The notes beneath the pieces were generated by a model, which was given only the letters and a program-made list of their open reading frames with translations, made no database searches and was not told where the DNA came from. Source: Candidatus Limiplasma pullicola (lineage in GTDB: Bacteria; Bacillota; Clostridia; Christensenellales; Aristaeellaceae). Taken from it: a DNA stretch of 58,822 nucleotides. The translations under genes were made by a program, and so were the position numbers. The stretch spans positions 1 to 58,822 of the forward strand of contig DVIV01000047.1 of NCBI GenBank assembly GCA_018710985.1, in the 5' to 3' direction. Each line of letters begins with the position of its first letter. Within the stretch, counting starts at the first letter, position 1. Positions 16,611 through 25,424 of this stretch are shown here, in pieces.

Positions 16611-17894
16611 ATGAGCGAATTTTTGGCGCCCCTCAACTACGGCCGTGCGCGCGACGTGCTCCGGCGCCTGAGCGACTATTCCGCCTATACGCCGCAGGGC
16701 GCCGCGCAGGCGCTGGGCGTGCTGCGGGAAAGCTATCCTCTGGTGTTTGAGAAGCTGGAGAGCAAGCAGTTTGACAACGGCGCGGTGCTTATGGAAATGC
16801 CCGGCGCGAGCAGGACGGCTCCGCTGGTGTTCGTGTCCCATCTGGACGCGGCGGAGGCGGGTGTGGCCGGGCCGGAATGTCCGCACGAGATGCCCATCGG
16901 CGTGCCTTTGTCGCGCGCCCATGTGGTGGCGCTGCTGGAGGCGCTGGAAGGGCTTTTGGGCGAGGGATACCAGCCCGGCGGCGATCTGCTGCTGGCGCTG
17001 AGCATGGACGGGCTCAGCGGCGGCGCGGGGGCCCGGAGCATCGCCGCGCACCTGAAGGCGCGCAGCCTGTCGCCCTGCTTTGTGCTGGATCACGGCGGAT
17101 ACGCCACCATGGAGGCGTTCCGCACGTATCTTCCCAAAAACGCGCCGCTGGCGCTGGTGGGCATCTGCGAGAAGGGAGAGATCCAGGGCGTACTGACCGC
17201 GGATGGAGAGGTGAGCAGCCGCCCTGGGCGCGAGAGGGCCCGTCCCGTGGACGAGCTGCTGCGCGCGGGCGCGCGGCTCACGCGCCGTCCCCGCCGGGCG
17301 CGCCTGTGCGCGGCCAGCGAAACCATGCTTTCGGAGCTTGGCAAAAAGGCGCCGCTTCTGCAGCGGTGGCTGGTGCGCAGCCCGCGCCTCACGTTCCCGC
17401 TGATGCGGTTTTTGTGGCGCAAGCGATCGGTGTTCCATCAATTCTTTGTGAGCGAGCGCACGGTATGCGAAATCAGCGCGCCGGGCACGCCGCAAACGCC
17501 GGCCGCGCAGGCGTCGCTGACCTTCCGCCAGACGCTGATTCCCGGCGTGCGGGCGGCGGAGGCGCGCCATCGCATCCGCTGCCTGGCGGGCAACGACGAC
17601 CTGCACCTGACTTTTTCCATGTGCGAGGACGCGGGCGCGCTCAGCGACCCCAGCGGCGAAGCCTGGGAGGCGCTGGAAACGGCCATTGAAATCCAGTTTG
17701 AGCGGGCGGTGATCGTGCCCTGCCTCAGCCCCTTTGTGACGGACGGGCGTTTTTATGCCCAGCCGGGCGGACGGGTCTACCGGTTTTCGCCCTTTATGCT
17801 CACGGGCGAGGAGGCGCTTTCGGGCCTGTGCACCGTGACGGACGGAACGCTCCAGACAGCGGTGCAGTTCTTCCGCTCCATGCTGTGCGTATAA
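16611..17894 (+). CDS. M20-peptidase-like protein lacking catalytic residues (putative pseudoenzyme)
   Basis: 427 residues from ATG 16611 (CGGAGG 7 nt upstream; a longer start at 16575 has no RBS). The whole length aligns by eye with M20 carboxypeptidases of the CPS1/PM20D1 type: VSHLD (77-79), VALLEALEGLL, GGAGARSI, FVLDHGG, ICEKGEI, YRFSPFMLT and a final helix. But the active-site elements are changed: the GRG-x2-DDK segment before VALLEAL is missing (reads VPLSRAH), the catalytic Glu-Glu before SGGAGA is Asp-Gly, DEGG is DHGG, the GHSS histidine is absent (GEVSS) and the C-terminal IHG/NE is LSG/TD. Only the first His and its Asp survive. It should fold like a peptidase but not work as one; a binding or scaffold role is inference. 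A GT-C-like gene follows 12 bp later. Confidence 0.75.
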   Translation: MSEFLAPLNYGRARDVLRRLSDYSAYTPQGAAQALGVLRESYPLVFEKLESKQFDNGAVLMEMPGASRTAPLVFVSHLDAAEAGVAGPECPHEMPIGVPLSRAHVVALLEALEGLLGEGYQPGGDLLLALSMDGLSGGAGARSIAAHLKARSLSPCFVLDHGGYATMEAFRTYLPKNAPLALVGICEKGEIQGVLTADGEVSSRPGRERARPVDELLRAGARLTRRPRRARLCAASETMLSELGKKAPLLQRWLVRSPRLTFPLMRFLWRKRSVFHQFFVSERTVCEISAPGTPQTPAAQASLTFRQTLIPGVRAAEARHRIRCLAGNDDLHLTFSMCEDAGALSDPSGEAWEALETAIEIQFERAVIVPCLSPFVTDGRFYAQPGGRVYRFSPFMLTGEEALSGLCTVTDGTLQTAVQFFRSMLCV

Positions 17895-17906
17895 GGAGGA
17901 CGGAGA

Positions 17907-19904
17907 TTGCTTTCCATCGTGTATCTCATGCTGTTTCTATCGGGCGGAGCGGCGATCGCACGCCTGCTCCTGCCCCGGCTCAAGCCTGTGCTGCGCGTCT
18001 ACCTGGGCCTGTCGCTGGGCGTGCTTTTGCTGATGTGGCTGCCGGTCCTGTGGGCCTATGCGGTGCGCTTCAGCTATGCGGCGCACTGGCTGGCGCTGGG
18101 CACGCTGGCGCTGCTGGTGGGGGCGGCCTGGCTGTGGCGCGACCGCCGTGCGCCCGCCGCCTTTGACGAGGCGGAAAAGCGGACGCTCCGGCTGCTGCTG
18201 ATATGCGTCGTGCCGCTGACGGTGCTCAGCGGCTACCTGCAATACACGCATTCCATCCGCCTGGCGGCGGACGGCACCTATCATGTGGGGCAGAGCACCT
18301 ATGGCGACCTGTCCCTGCACCTGGCGGTGTGCACCAGCATCGTCAACGCGTCCTTCCCGCTGGAAAACAGCCTGATGCTGGGGGCCACCATGGCCTACCC
18401 CTACCTGTCGGACTCCATCGCCACCAGCATGCTCATGCTGGGCATGCCGCTCAACACCGCCATGGCCTTCACCGGCACCATGATGATGGCGCTGGTTTAT
18501 GCCGGCTACGGCCTTTTGGCCATGCAGCTGTGCCGAAGGCGCGGGGCGGCGGCACTGGCGTTTTTCCTCTTGTTCCTCAACGGCGGCCTGGGCTTTTTCT
18601 ACACGCTGGACGCCACGGTGAACGGCTATGAAGTCACCACCATGTGGGACAACCTGGCAAACGTGATGCAGGGCTATTATCAGACGCCCACCAATCAGCC
18701 CGATCCCTACAACCTGCGCTGGGTCAACATCATCTGCGACATGCTGGTGCCCCAGCGCGGCATTCTGGGCGGATGGACGCTGCTGATGCCGGCGCTCAAC
18801 CTCCTCGTGCCCCCGCTGTGCCGCCGGGAAAAGCACGGCGTGCGCGAGCTCGTATTGCTGGGCCTGTTTGCGGGCGGGCTTCCGCTGGCGCATACGCACA
18901 GCTATCTGGCGCTGGTGCTGTTCTCTGCGGGCGCGTGCGCCTACTGCGTGGCCACCACGCCCCGGGGAAGCCGCTGGGAGGCGTTCCGGCCCTGGCTTCT
19001 GTACGGGACGGTGGCGGCGGCGCTGTCGCTTCCGCAGCTCATCGCCTTCACGTTTGTGCAGGCCACGGGCAGCGACCATTTCCTCAGCGTCTGGTTCAAC
19101 TGGGCCAACAACCGCGGCAACCGGGGACTGGTGGACACCTATCTGTGGTTCTACCTCAAAAACGTGGGCGTGCCCTATGTGCTGATTCTGCTGGCGCTGT
19201 GCCGGCGCAAGCCCAAGGACGCGCCCGCCGTGCCGGACGACCTGCGGCAGATCCGACTCATCGCATGCGGCGCGTTCCTGATTTACGCGGTGGCCGAGGT
19301 GTTCAAGTTCCAGCCCAACGAATACGACAACAACAAGCTGTTCTACGTCTGGTTCCTGCTGTGCCTGCCAATGGCCGCGGACTATGCCATGGAGGCGTTC
19401 GAGCGCCTGCGCGGCCTGCCGGGCCGGCGGGTGATCGCCGGGCTGTTTCTGGTGTGCTGCTTCACCTCATCCACGCTCACCGTGGCGCGCGAGTGCGTGA
19501 GCGACTACCAGGCCTACAGCGCCGCCGACATCGAAACCGCGGAGTTTGTGCTGGAGAACACCCCGGAACACAGCATTTTCCTCACCGGCAACCAGCACCT
19601 CAACCCCGTGAGCTCTCTGGCGGGCCGCACCATCCTGTGCTCCAGCGACCTCTACCTCTACTACCACGGCTTTAACACCACCGAGCGCCAGGCCGAGATC
19701 GCGGCGTTCTATGCCAACCCTGCCGCCAACCTTGACCTGCTCAGGGAATATCAGGTAGAATATATCTACGTCAGCCCCTATGAGCGCGCGAATGCCCAGT
19801 ACGCGGTCAACGAGGCGGCGCTGGAGGCGCTGTTCCCGGTGATTTATGAATCGGACGGGGGACAGAACCGCATCTTTGAGGTGCCGGAGGCATACCGCCA
19901 ATGA
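17907..19904 (+). CDS. Polytopic membrane protein, GT-C-like glycosyltransferase candidate
   Basis: 665 residues from TTG 17907 (AAGGAGG, 8 nt spacing). About a dozen membrane segments occupy residues 1-530. The first external loop carries HSIRLAADGTYHVGQSTYGD followed by LSLHLAVCTSI, with the Asp and His placed where GT-C enzymes keep catalytic or metal-binding residues; AHTHSYLAL and FQPNEYDNNKLFYVWFL are other polar motifs within membrane regions. The C-terminal ~120 residues are soluble (HSIFLTGNQHLNPVSSLAGR ... VEYIYVSPYERA), as in membrane glycosyltransferases with a trailing external domain. Family not certain. Co-operonic position with GtrA suggests transfer of lipid-linked sugar to a surface polymer. 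Confidence 0.65.
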   Translation: MLSIVYLMLFLSGGAAIARLLLPRLKPVLRVYLGLSLGVLLLMWLPVLWAYAVRFSYAAHWLALGTLALLVGAAWLWRDRRAPAAFDEAEKRTLRLLLICVVPLTVLSGYLQYTHSIRLAADGTYHVGQSTYGDLSLHLAVCTSIVNASFPLENSLMLGATMAYPYLSDSIATSMLMLGMPLNTAMAFTGTMMMALVYAGYGLLAMQLCRRRGAAALAFFLLFLNGGLGFFYTLDATVNGYEVTTMWDNLANVMQGYYQTPTNQPDPYNLRWVNIICDMLVPQRGILGGWTLLMPALNLLVPPLCRREKHGVRELVLLGLFAGGLPLAHTHSYLALVLFSAGACAYCVATTPRGSRWEAFRPWLLYGTVAAALSLPQLIAFTFVQATGSDHFLSVWFNWANNRGNRGLVDTYLWFYLKNVGVPYVLILLALCRRKPKDAPAVPDDLRQIRLIACGAFLIYAVAEVFKFQPNEYDNNKLFYVWFLLCLPMAADYAMEAFERLRGLPGRRVIAGLFLVCCFTSSTLTVARECVSDYQAYSAADIETAEFVLENTPEHSIFLTGNQHLNPVSSLAGRTILCSSDLYLYYHGFNTTERQAEIAAFYANPAANLDLLREYQVEYIYVSPYERANAQYAVNEAALEALFPVIYESDGGQNRIFEVPEAYRQ

Positions 19905-20116
19905 AACGCTTTTTGCGCTATGCGCTGGAGCATGACCGCAAGATCCGCGCGGTGTTTCTGCGGGACGGCAAAATGATGCAGAAAACGGTCAGCGTGCTCG
20001 CCTATGACGGAGAAACCGTCACTTTGCGCGCCGGGGCGAAGGGAAGTCCCTTCACGTTGCCCGCGGAGGATTTGCTCAGCTGCGACTATGCCCGCGGCGA
20101 TCACGGCGAGGAATGA
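19901..20116 (+). CDS. Conserved-looking small protein of unknown function (71 aa)
   Basis: The ATG overlaps the upstream stop (ATGA) and has GGAGG 9 nt upstream, so it looks genuinely translated. The sequence is hydrophilic and basic at the N terminus (MKRFLRYALEHDRKIRAVFL), then beta-like (VSVLAYDGETVTLRAG, PFTLPAEDLLSCDY), resembling a single small beta-barrel/Sm-like or WYL-type fragment, but I do not recognise a family. It sits between the GT-C-like gene and gtrA. Confidence 0.6.
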   Translation: MKRFLRYALEHDRKIRAVFLRDGKMMQKTVSVLAYDGETVTLRAGAKGSPFTLPAEDLLSCDYARGDHGEE

Positions 20117-20143
20117 CCGCGAAAGAGGAGAGGAAGGACACTT

Positions 20144-20632
20144 ATGGTTCAGAAGATGAAGAAATACCTCGATGAGCATGAAAAGCAATATGAAATGATC
20201 CGCTACATATTTGCCGGAGGGCTGACCACGCTGCTGAGTATGGTGGTGCATTATGGCTTTTGCTTTCTCATGGCCGAAAAAGCACCCTATGACGGCAACC
20301 TCATCCCCTGGCTGGTGGATTCCATCAACCGGGCCAACAACGTGCAGATGTCCGTCGCCAGCGCCATCTCCTGGGTGATCGCGGTGCTCTTTGCCTACTG
20401 GATCAACCGCGGGCTGGTATTCCGCGCGCAGGATCAGGGAAAGGTGCTCACCGGGCTCGTGCAGTTTGCCGGGAGCCGGCTGGTGAGCTTTCTGGTGTTT
20501 GAGCAGGGGCTGATGCTGCTGCTCAAGCTCGTGGGCGTGAGCAACATCGTCAACCGCGTGATCGTGCTGGTGTTCGTGATGGTCTTTAACTACGTGGTCA
20601 GCAAGTTCTGGATCTTCAAAAAGGCCGCGTAA
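20144..20632 (+). CDS. GtrA family membrane protein
   Basis: 162 residues with four hydrophobic segments and the GtrA signature: YEMIRYIFAGGLTTLLSMVVH at the N terminus, ISWVIAVLFAYWINRGLVFR in the middle and NYVVSKFWIFKK at the C terminus. GtrA-like proteins are thought to help flip undecaprenyl-phosphate-linked sugars for glycosylation of surface polymers. It is the last gene of the run that starts at 16611. Its stop overlaps the 3' end of the convergent YlbJ-like gene by 17 bp. Confidence 0.9.
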   Translation: MVQKMKKYLDEHEKQYEMIRYIFAGGLTTLLSMVVHYGFCFLMAEKAPYDGNLIPWLVDSINRANNVQMSVASAISWVIAVLFAYWINRGLVFRAQDQGKVLTGLVQFAGSRLVSFLVFEQGLMLLLKLVGVSNIVNRVIVLVFVMVFNYVVSKFWIFKKAA

Positions 20633-21530
20633 GGCCGGGAAACAGCGAAAAGACCAGCAGAGCCAATCCGCCCGACAGCGCCCCGTGGAGCATGCGCACG
20701 CAAAGCAGCTTCGCGGGGCGTATGCATTTTGGCACAAACAGCAGGTTTTGCAGCCAGATGCTCAGCCCCCCGAACGAGCACAGCGCGCACAGAAGCGCCA
20801 TGGGCGGCCGGGGCCAGGCCTCCAGCACCGCCGCCGCGCCGCCGCCGACCTCCAGCAGCGCCCATGCCGCCGCCAGCAGCGGCCCGTGCGCCGCTGCCCA
20901 GGCCGGCCAGAGCGCTGCAATCAAGGCGCGAAGCACGCCCGCCGCGATGGCAAAGGTCATCATTGCGCCGCATACCGCCAGAAGCGCTGTGGCGGCTTCC
21001 GTCACGGCCTCCGGCAGGGAGGGGCGCGCGGCGCGCGCAGGCGGCTGCGGCGTCGCGGCGGCGCCTGCGCGCGCCGCCGGCGGATGCCCCGACGCCAGCT
21101 TCACCAGCCCGGCGGCGGCCAGTGCGCCTGCCCAGTGACACAATAGCAGCACCCGGCAGCCCGCGCGCAGCCCCGTCCACTGTGCCAGCGTACCGGTGAA
21201 AAACATGGGGCTCATCACACCGCAGGCGGCCAGGAGCGGCAACGCCGCGCCCGGGGCTACCGCGCCTGCGCCGCAGAGGTCGCGCACGCGCTGCGCGCTG
21301 GCCGGCGATCCGGAGGCGAAGGAGAAGAGCACCGCCCCGGCATAGTCGCGCCATGCGGAATGTTCGTGATTTGAGCGTGCGGGCAGCAGCCGGCACAGCA
21401 CCATCATGGGCAGAAGAGCGGGCATGACGCCGCTCGCAAACACCCGCGCCGCCTGGGATGCAGCCTCCATCGCCTGGGAAGAGAAGATCAGCACCAGCAA
21501 AAGACCGCCGCCTACCGCCGCGCCCGTCAC
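20616..21530 (-). CDS. YlbJ-like sporulation/nucleoside-recognition membrane protein
   Basis: 304 residues if started at GTG 21530, which has AAAAGGGGG 8 nt upstream; a frame from TTG 21620 adds 30 residues with no RBS and would run close to the prs promoter. Several hydrophobic segments carry the Gate/nucleoside-recognition pattern: ASGVMPALLPMMVLCRLL, FSFASGSPASAQRV, CGVMSPMFFTG, and near the end SFGGLSIWLQNLLF, typical of YlbJ. A low-complexity Ala/Pro/Arg linker occurs near residue 150. YlbJ is needed for spore cortex formation in Bacillus, so this hints at a spore-forming ancestry. Family call good, exact orthology moderate. Confidence 0.75.
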   Translation of the reverse strand: MTGAAVGGGLLLVLIFSSQAMEAASQAARVFASGVMPALLPMMVLCRLLPARSNHEHSAWRDYAGAVLFSFASGSPASAQRVRDLCGAGAVAPGAALPLLAACGVMSPMFFTGTLAQWTGLRAGCRVLLLCHWAGALAAAGLVKLASGHPPAARAGAAATPQPPARAARPSLPEAVTEAATALLAVCGAMMTFAIAAGVLRALIAALWPAWAAAHGPLLAAAWALLEVGGGAAAVLEAWPRPPMALLCALCSFGGLSIWLQNLLFVPKCIRPAKLLCVRMLHGALSGGLALLVFSLFPGLTRPF

Positions 21531-21646
21531 CGCACACACCCCCTTTTCAGGGCATTTTATGTGCGCAAGTACCCCATTTGAACCCGGGATAGCATGGAGC
21601 TTTTCCACAAAAACCGTCAAAATGTCTGCTTTTTCGGAAAAGGACC

Positions 21647-21675
21647 TTTTCAGATACGGATATTTGCGGTATACT
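21647..21675 (+). promoter_or_regulatory. prs promoter
   Basis: TTTTCA (21647-21652), 17 bp, TATACT (21670-21675). Confidence 0.65.
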
Positions 21676-21721
21676 GATTCTGTCTCTCCCTACATACGTT
21701 CGTTTGAGAAGGAGTATGCCT

Positions 21722-22936
21722 GTGACGGACTTTGTAAGCACGTGGAACAACGACCTTCTGACCGTGCCCTTCGCGCCCCTGGGACTGATTGCCATGCCGG
21801 GCTGCGAGGAGCTGGGACAGAAGGTCAACAACTGGCTCATGAAATGGTACGAGCAGCAGGAAGCCTTGGAGGATACCCCGCTTTTCTCCCTGATGGGCGC
21901 CAACCGGCACGACTTTCTGATCGAGGCGCACTGCCCCCGCTTTGGCACAGGCGAGGGCAAGGGCATGATCAAAAGCAGCGTGCGTGGCTACGACATCTAT
22001 ATCCTGACCGACATCGGAGCTTACAACGTCACCTATAAGATGTATGGGCGCGAAGTGCCCATGTCCCCCGACGATCACTATCAGGACCTCAAGCGCATCA
22101 TCGCGGCCATCGGCGGCCGCGCCAAGCGCGTCAACGTCATCATGCCCATGCTCTATGAGGGCCGCCAGCACCGCCGCACCAGCCGTGAAAGCCTGGACTG
22201 CGCCCTGGCGCTGCAGGAGCTGGAGCAGATGGGCGTGAGCAACATCATCACCTTCGACGCGCACGACCCGCGTGTGCAAAACGCCGTGCCCCTGATCGGC
22301 TTTGACAGCGTAAAGCCCAGCTATCAGATCCTCAAGGCCCTGTTCCGCAGGGAGTGCGATTTGCAGATCGACCGCGACCATCTGATGATCGTCAGCCCCG
22401 ACGAAGGCGCCATCGACCGCAACATCTTCTACAGCTCGGTGCTGGGCATTGACATGGGCCTGTTCTACAAGCGCCGCGACTATACCACCGTGGTAGACGG
22501 CCGCAACCCCATCATCGCGCATGAATACCTGGGCGATGATGTGGAGGGCAAGGACGTGTTCGTCTCCGACGATATCCTCTCCTCCGGCGAAAGCATCCTG
22601 GACCTGGCCAGAGAACTCAAAAAGCGCAAGGCCAACCGCATCTTCGCCGCAGCGACCTTCGCCCTGTTCACCAACGGGCTGGAGGCTTTCGACCGCGCCT
22701 ACGAAGAGGGGGCCATCAGCCGCATCATCTCCACCAACCTGACCTACCGCACGCCGGAACTCAAGCAGCGGCCCTGGTTCATCGAGGCGGATATGAGCAA
22801 GTATATCTCCTATATCGTGGCCAGCCTCAACCACGACCGCAGCCTGAGCAGCCTGCTCAACCCCTACGACCGCATCAAGGCGCTCATCACCCGCTATCAC
22901 GAAAAGCAGGCGGAGAACGGCTTCCGCCTGGTATAA
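21722..22936 (+). CDS. prs: Ribose-phosphate pyrophosphokinase (PRPP synthetase), long clostridial form
   Basis: 404 residues versus about 315 for classical Prs. The fold and key motifs are present: MPMLYEGRQHRRTSRESLDC, ITFDAHDPRVQNAVPLIGFD (catalytic His region), VSPDEGAID, the flexible-loop KRRDYTTVVDG and the PRPP-binding VSDDILSSGES. It makes PRPP from ribose-5-phosphate and ATP for purines, pyrimidines, NAD, His and Trp. Start choice: AAGGAG at 21709-21714 is 7 nt before GTG 21722 but only 1 nt before ATG 21716 and inside the TTG 21704 frame, so GTG is preferred. The extra length lies in an N-terminal extension and loop insertions. PRPP also feeds hpt and xpt found later. Confidence 0.9.
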   Translation: MTDFVSTWNNDLLTVPFAPLGLIAMPGCEELGQKVNNWLMKWYEQQEALEDTPLFSLMGANRHDFLIEAHCPRFGTGEGKGMIKSSVRGYDIYILTDIGAYNVTYKMYGREVPMSPDDHYQDLKRIIAAIGGRAKRVNVIMPMLYEGRQHRRTSRESLDCALALQELEQMGVSNIITFDAHDPRVQNAVPLIGFDSVKPSYQILKALFRRECDLQIDRDHLMIVSPDEGAIDRNIFYSSVLGIDMGLFYKRRDYTTVVDGRNPIIAHEYLGDDVEGKDVFVSDDILSSGESILDLARELKKRKANRIFAAATFALFTNGLEAFDRAYEEGAISRIISTNLTYRTPELKQRPWFIEADMSKYISYIVASLNHDRSLSSLLNPYDRIKALITRYHEKQAENGFRLV

Positions 22937-22943
22937 AAGCAAA

Positions 22944-22984
22944 AGGAAACCCCGCTGGCAATCTGTGCCGCGCGGGGTTTTTGC
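22944..22984. terminator. Bidirectional terminator after prs
   Basis: AACCCCGC ... GCGGGGTT followed by TTT on the plus strand and, on the other strand, a T-rich run; it also ends the convergent ABC transporter operon. Confidence 0.8.
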
Positions 22985-22986
22985 GT

Positions 22987-23730
22987 TCAGTTTCCTCCGA
23001 CAAACTGCCGCGTGCGGGGATTGTCGGAGTGGAAAATCTGTTCCGGAGGCCCTTCCTCCACGATGAGGCCATCCTCCATAAAGATCACCCGGTCGGCCAC
23101 GTCGCGGGCGAAGCTCATTTCGTGGGTGACCACCAGCATGGTCATGCGCTCGCGCGCCAGCTCACGCATCACGCCCAGCACCTCCTGGGTCAGCTCCGGG
23201 TCCAGGGCGCTGGTGGGCTCGTCAAAGCAGAGGATTTCCGGGTCCATGCACAGGGCGCGGGCGATGGCCACCCGCTGCTGCTGGCCGCCGGACAGCTGGT
23301 AGGGGTACTGGTCCGCCTTGTCGGAAAGGCCGACCTTGGCCAGCAGCTCTCGCGCGCGCTCCGTGGCCTGCGCCCGGGGAAGGCGCCTGACGCGCATGGG
23401 CGCGTCGGTCAGGTTCTGCATCACGCTCATGTGCGGAAACAGGTTGTAGGACTGGAACACCATGCCCATCTTCAGCGTGATGCGGCGCAGGGTGGCCGGG
23501 TCGGCATAGGTGAGCTTGCCGCCGCGGGTGCGGCAGAGCGTGATATCGTCGAGCACAATGGTGCCGCTGTCCACGGTTTCCAGCTGGTTCAGGCACCGCA
23601 AAAGCGTGCTCTTGCCCGATCCGCTGGGGCCGATCAGCGCCACTACCTCGCCCTTTTCCACGTTCAGGTCGATGCCCCGGAGCACGCCCAGCCCGTCGAA
23701 GCCTTTATGAATATCGGTTGCACACAGCAT
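22987..23730 (-). CDS. Polar amino acid ABC transporter, ATP-binding protein
   Basis: 247 residues, typical of GlnQ/TcyC-type ATPases. Walker [10 protein letters not shown] (residues ~37-45), Q-loop [10 protein letters not shown], signature [15 protein letters not shown], Walker [15 protein letters not shown] and switch His in VTHEMSF are all intact. It powers uptake of polar amino acids from the cell surface. It is the last gene of a minus-strand operon (binding protein, permease, ATPase) and begins 16 bp after the permease, with AAGGAGG ahead of ATG 23730. Glutamine, cystine or another polar amino acid could be the substrate. Confidence 0.95.
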   Translation of the reverse strand: MLCATDIHKGFDGLGVLRGIDLNVEKGEVVALIGPSGSGKSTLLRCLNQLETVDSGTIVLDDITLCRTRGGKLTYADPATLRRITLKMGMVFQSYNLFPHMSVMQNLTDAPMRVRRLPRAQATERARELLAKVGLSDKADQYPYQLSGGQQQRVAIARALCMDPEILCFDEPTSALDPELTQEVLGVMRELARERMTMLVVTHEMSFARDVADRVIFMEDGLIVEEGPPEQIFHSDNPRTRQFVGGN

Positions 23731-23746
23731 GCGGACGTCCTCCTTC

Positions 23747-24415
23747 CTAGCGGTAATAGCTCATCTTGCGTTCGGCCAGCTTGCACAGCTGTTCGGCCGC
23801 GCCGTTGAGCACCAGGTAGAGCACGATCGCCACCACGTATGGCTCGATGGACGACGAGCTGGATACCTGCTTCTTCGCCACGGTCATCAGATCCACCACC
23901 GCCACGGTGGAGGCCAGCGCCGTATCCTTGATGAGCGTGATGACCTCGTTGGCCACGGGCAGCAGCACCCGCTTGACCACCTGCGGCAGAATGATGTGCA
24001 GGAACGTCTGCCCGCCGGTATAACCCAGCACCTTGGCGGCCTCGTACTGGCCCGCGGGGATGGACTGGATGCCGGATCGGAAGATCTCGGCAAAGTAGGC
24101 GGCGTAATTGATGACAAACGCAAAAATCACCGCCCAAAACCGGTCCACCCGGAAGGGCAGCACCTGCGGCAAAAGGAAGTAGATGAACATGATCTGCAGC
24201 ATCAGCGGCGTGGAGCGCATGATGTAGATGTAAAACGAAAGCGGCGAGCGCACCAGGCGCCTTTGGCTCATGCGGCCCTGGGCCACCAGCATGCCCAGCG
24301 GGACGGAAAACACCAGCGTCAAAAAAAAGATGCTCAGCGTCACCCCGGCGCCGTCCAGCATCAGCGTGAACAGCTTCCACAGCCGCTCCGGGTCATTAAA
24401 GAATTTGATGGTCAT
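23747..24415 (-). CDS. Polar amino acid ABC transporter, permease (HisM/GlnP type)
   Basis: 222 residues with about five membrane segments. The EAA-type cytoplasmic loop is visible as [20 protein letters not shown], and [30 protein letters not shown] are typical of the HEQRO permease subfamily. It forms the membrane channel with the ATPase encoded next. ATG 24415 follows GAAAGGA. The gene order after the binding protein (24479-25285) is standard. Confidence 0.94.
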   Translation of the reverse strand: MTIKFFNDPERLWKLFTLMLDGAGVTLSIFFLTLVFSVPLGMLVAQGRMSQRRLVRSPLSFYIYIMRSTPLMLQIMFIYFLLPQVLPFRVDRFWAVIFAFVINYAAYFAEIFRSGIQSIPAGQYEAAKVLGYTGGQTFLHIILPQVVKRVLLPVANEVITLIKDTALASTVAVVDLMTVAKKQVSSSSSIEPYVVAIVLYLVLNGAAEQLCKLAERKMSYYR

Positions 24416-24478
24416 GGAGGTTCCTTTCGTGCGCGGAAGGGAGAGGCGCAGGCCTCCCCCTTCCGGAGAATACGGGAA

Positions 24479-25285
24479 TTACTCGCCGGGCACCACCGTG
24501 ATATCCGACCCGAACCACTGGGTGGAGATCTTCTCCAGCGTGCCGTCCTTCTTCATTTCGATCAGCAGTTCCTCGACCTTGTCGCGCAGGGCGATGTCCT
24601 CCTTGCGGAAGCCGATGCCGTAGTTGTCGTCCGTCAGGGCTACGGCGGCCTTCAGGTCGGTCGCGCCCATGCCGTTGATGCGGTAGTCGCCCACCACCAG
24701 GTCCATGAGCACCGCGTCGCAGCCGCCGTTTTGCAGGTCCATCAGGGCGGTCAGGTACTCGTCAAAGCCCAGCACCTCCGAGAAGGTCGCGGCCAGGTCG
24801 GCATAGTCGCCGCCTAGCAGCTCTTCGGCATAGGAGCCGTTCTGCACCGCCACAGACTTGCCCGCCAGATCCTCCAGGCTGTCGATGCCCGCGTCGGCAC
24901 GGGTGTAGAAGATCATCTGATTGTTGAGGTAGGGGAAGGTCATGGCCATGCTCTCCTCGCGTTCGGGGGTGATGGACATGCCGTTCCAGATGCAGTCGAT
25001 GGTGCCGGAGGCCAGCTCCAGCTCCTTGGCGTCCCAGGAGATGGGCTGCGCGATGAACTCCACGCCCAGCCGCGCGGCGACCTCTTTGGCCACGTCGATG
25101 TCAAAGCCCACGATCTCGTTGTTTTCATCCCGGAAACCCATCGGGGGGAAGCTGTCGTCCAGGCCCAGGATAAAGGTGCCCTTTTCCACAATGTTTTCAA
25201 CCGAGGTATCCCCCTCGGCCGCGGCAAAACCGCAGACCGCCAGCATCAGGACCAACAGAACGGCAAACAGCTTTTTCATACCCAA
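24479..25285 (-). CDS. Polar amino acid ABC transporter, substrate-binding protein
   Basis: 268 residues. A signal peptide (KKLFAVLLVLMLAVCGFAAA) is followed by a type-3 periplasmic-binding fold: GTFILGLDDSFPPMGFRDEN, GFDIDVAKEVAARLGV, TIDCIWNGMSITPER, KSVAVQNGSYAEEL, YGIGFRKEDIALRDKV. The cysteine in AVCG has Val at -1, so the lipobox is not canonical and the protein may be cleaved by signal peptidase I or anchored otherwise. Start: TTG 25285 has AAGGAG at 6 nt, whereas ATG 25279 is 12 nt away; either is possible. Promoter at 25331-25359. Substrate is a polar amino acid, not resolved further. Confidence 0.93.
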   Translation of the reverse strand: MGMKKLFAVLLVLMLAVCGFAAAEGDTSVENIVEKGTFILGLDDSFPPMGFRDENNEIVGFDIDVAKEVAARLGVEFIAQPISWDAKELELASGTIDCIWNGMSITPEREESMAMTFPYLNNQMIFYTRADAGIDSLEDLAGKSVAVQNGSYAEELLGGDYADLAATFSEVLGFDEYLTALMDLQNGGCDAVLMDLVVGDYRINGMGATDLKAAVALTDDNYGIGFRKEDIALRDKVEELLIEMKKDGTLEKISTQWFGSDITVVPGE

Positions 25286-25330
25286 AACACGCTCCTTCTC
25301 GCGACCGCTTTAGTGCGATAACGTGGCAGT

Positions 25331-25359
25331 ATAATATCACCTAAAAGGCAAGCTGTCAA
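25331..25359 (-). promoter_or_regulatory. Promoter of the amino acid ABC transporter operon
   Basis: Minus strand TTGACA (25359-25354), 17 bp, TATTAT (25336-25331): near-consensus, about 45 bp ahead of the start. A GC-rich inverted repeat at about 25397-25422 behind murA has no T run and may be a weak murA terminator. Confidence 0.85.
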
Positions 25360-25424
25360 GGGCAGCCGGAAAATTCTTTTCGGAGGAACGCGCCGGCGGC
25401 CCGCCCGTCGGGGCGGGCGGCCTG

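Noticed and set aside
24479-25285. Lipoprotein signal in the amino acid binding protein
   Set aside because: The only Cys is in LAVC, with Val at -1, which does not fit the lipobox rule; left as uncertain.
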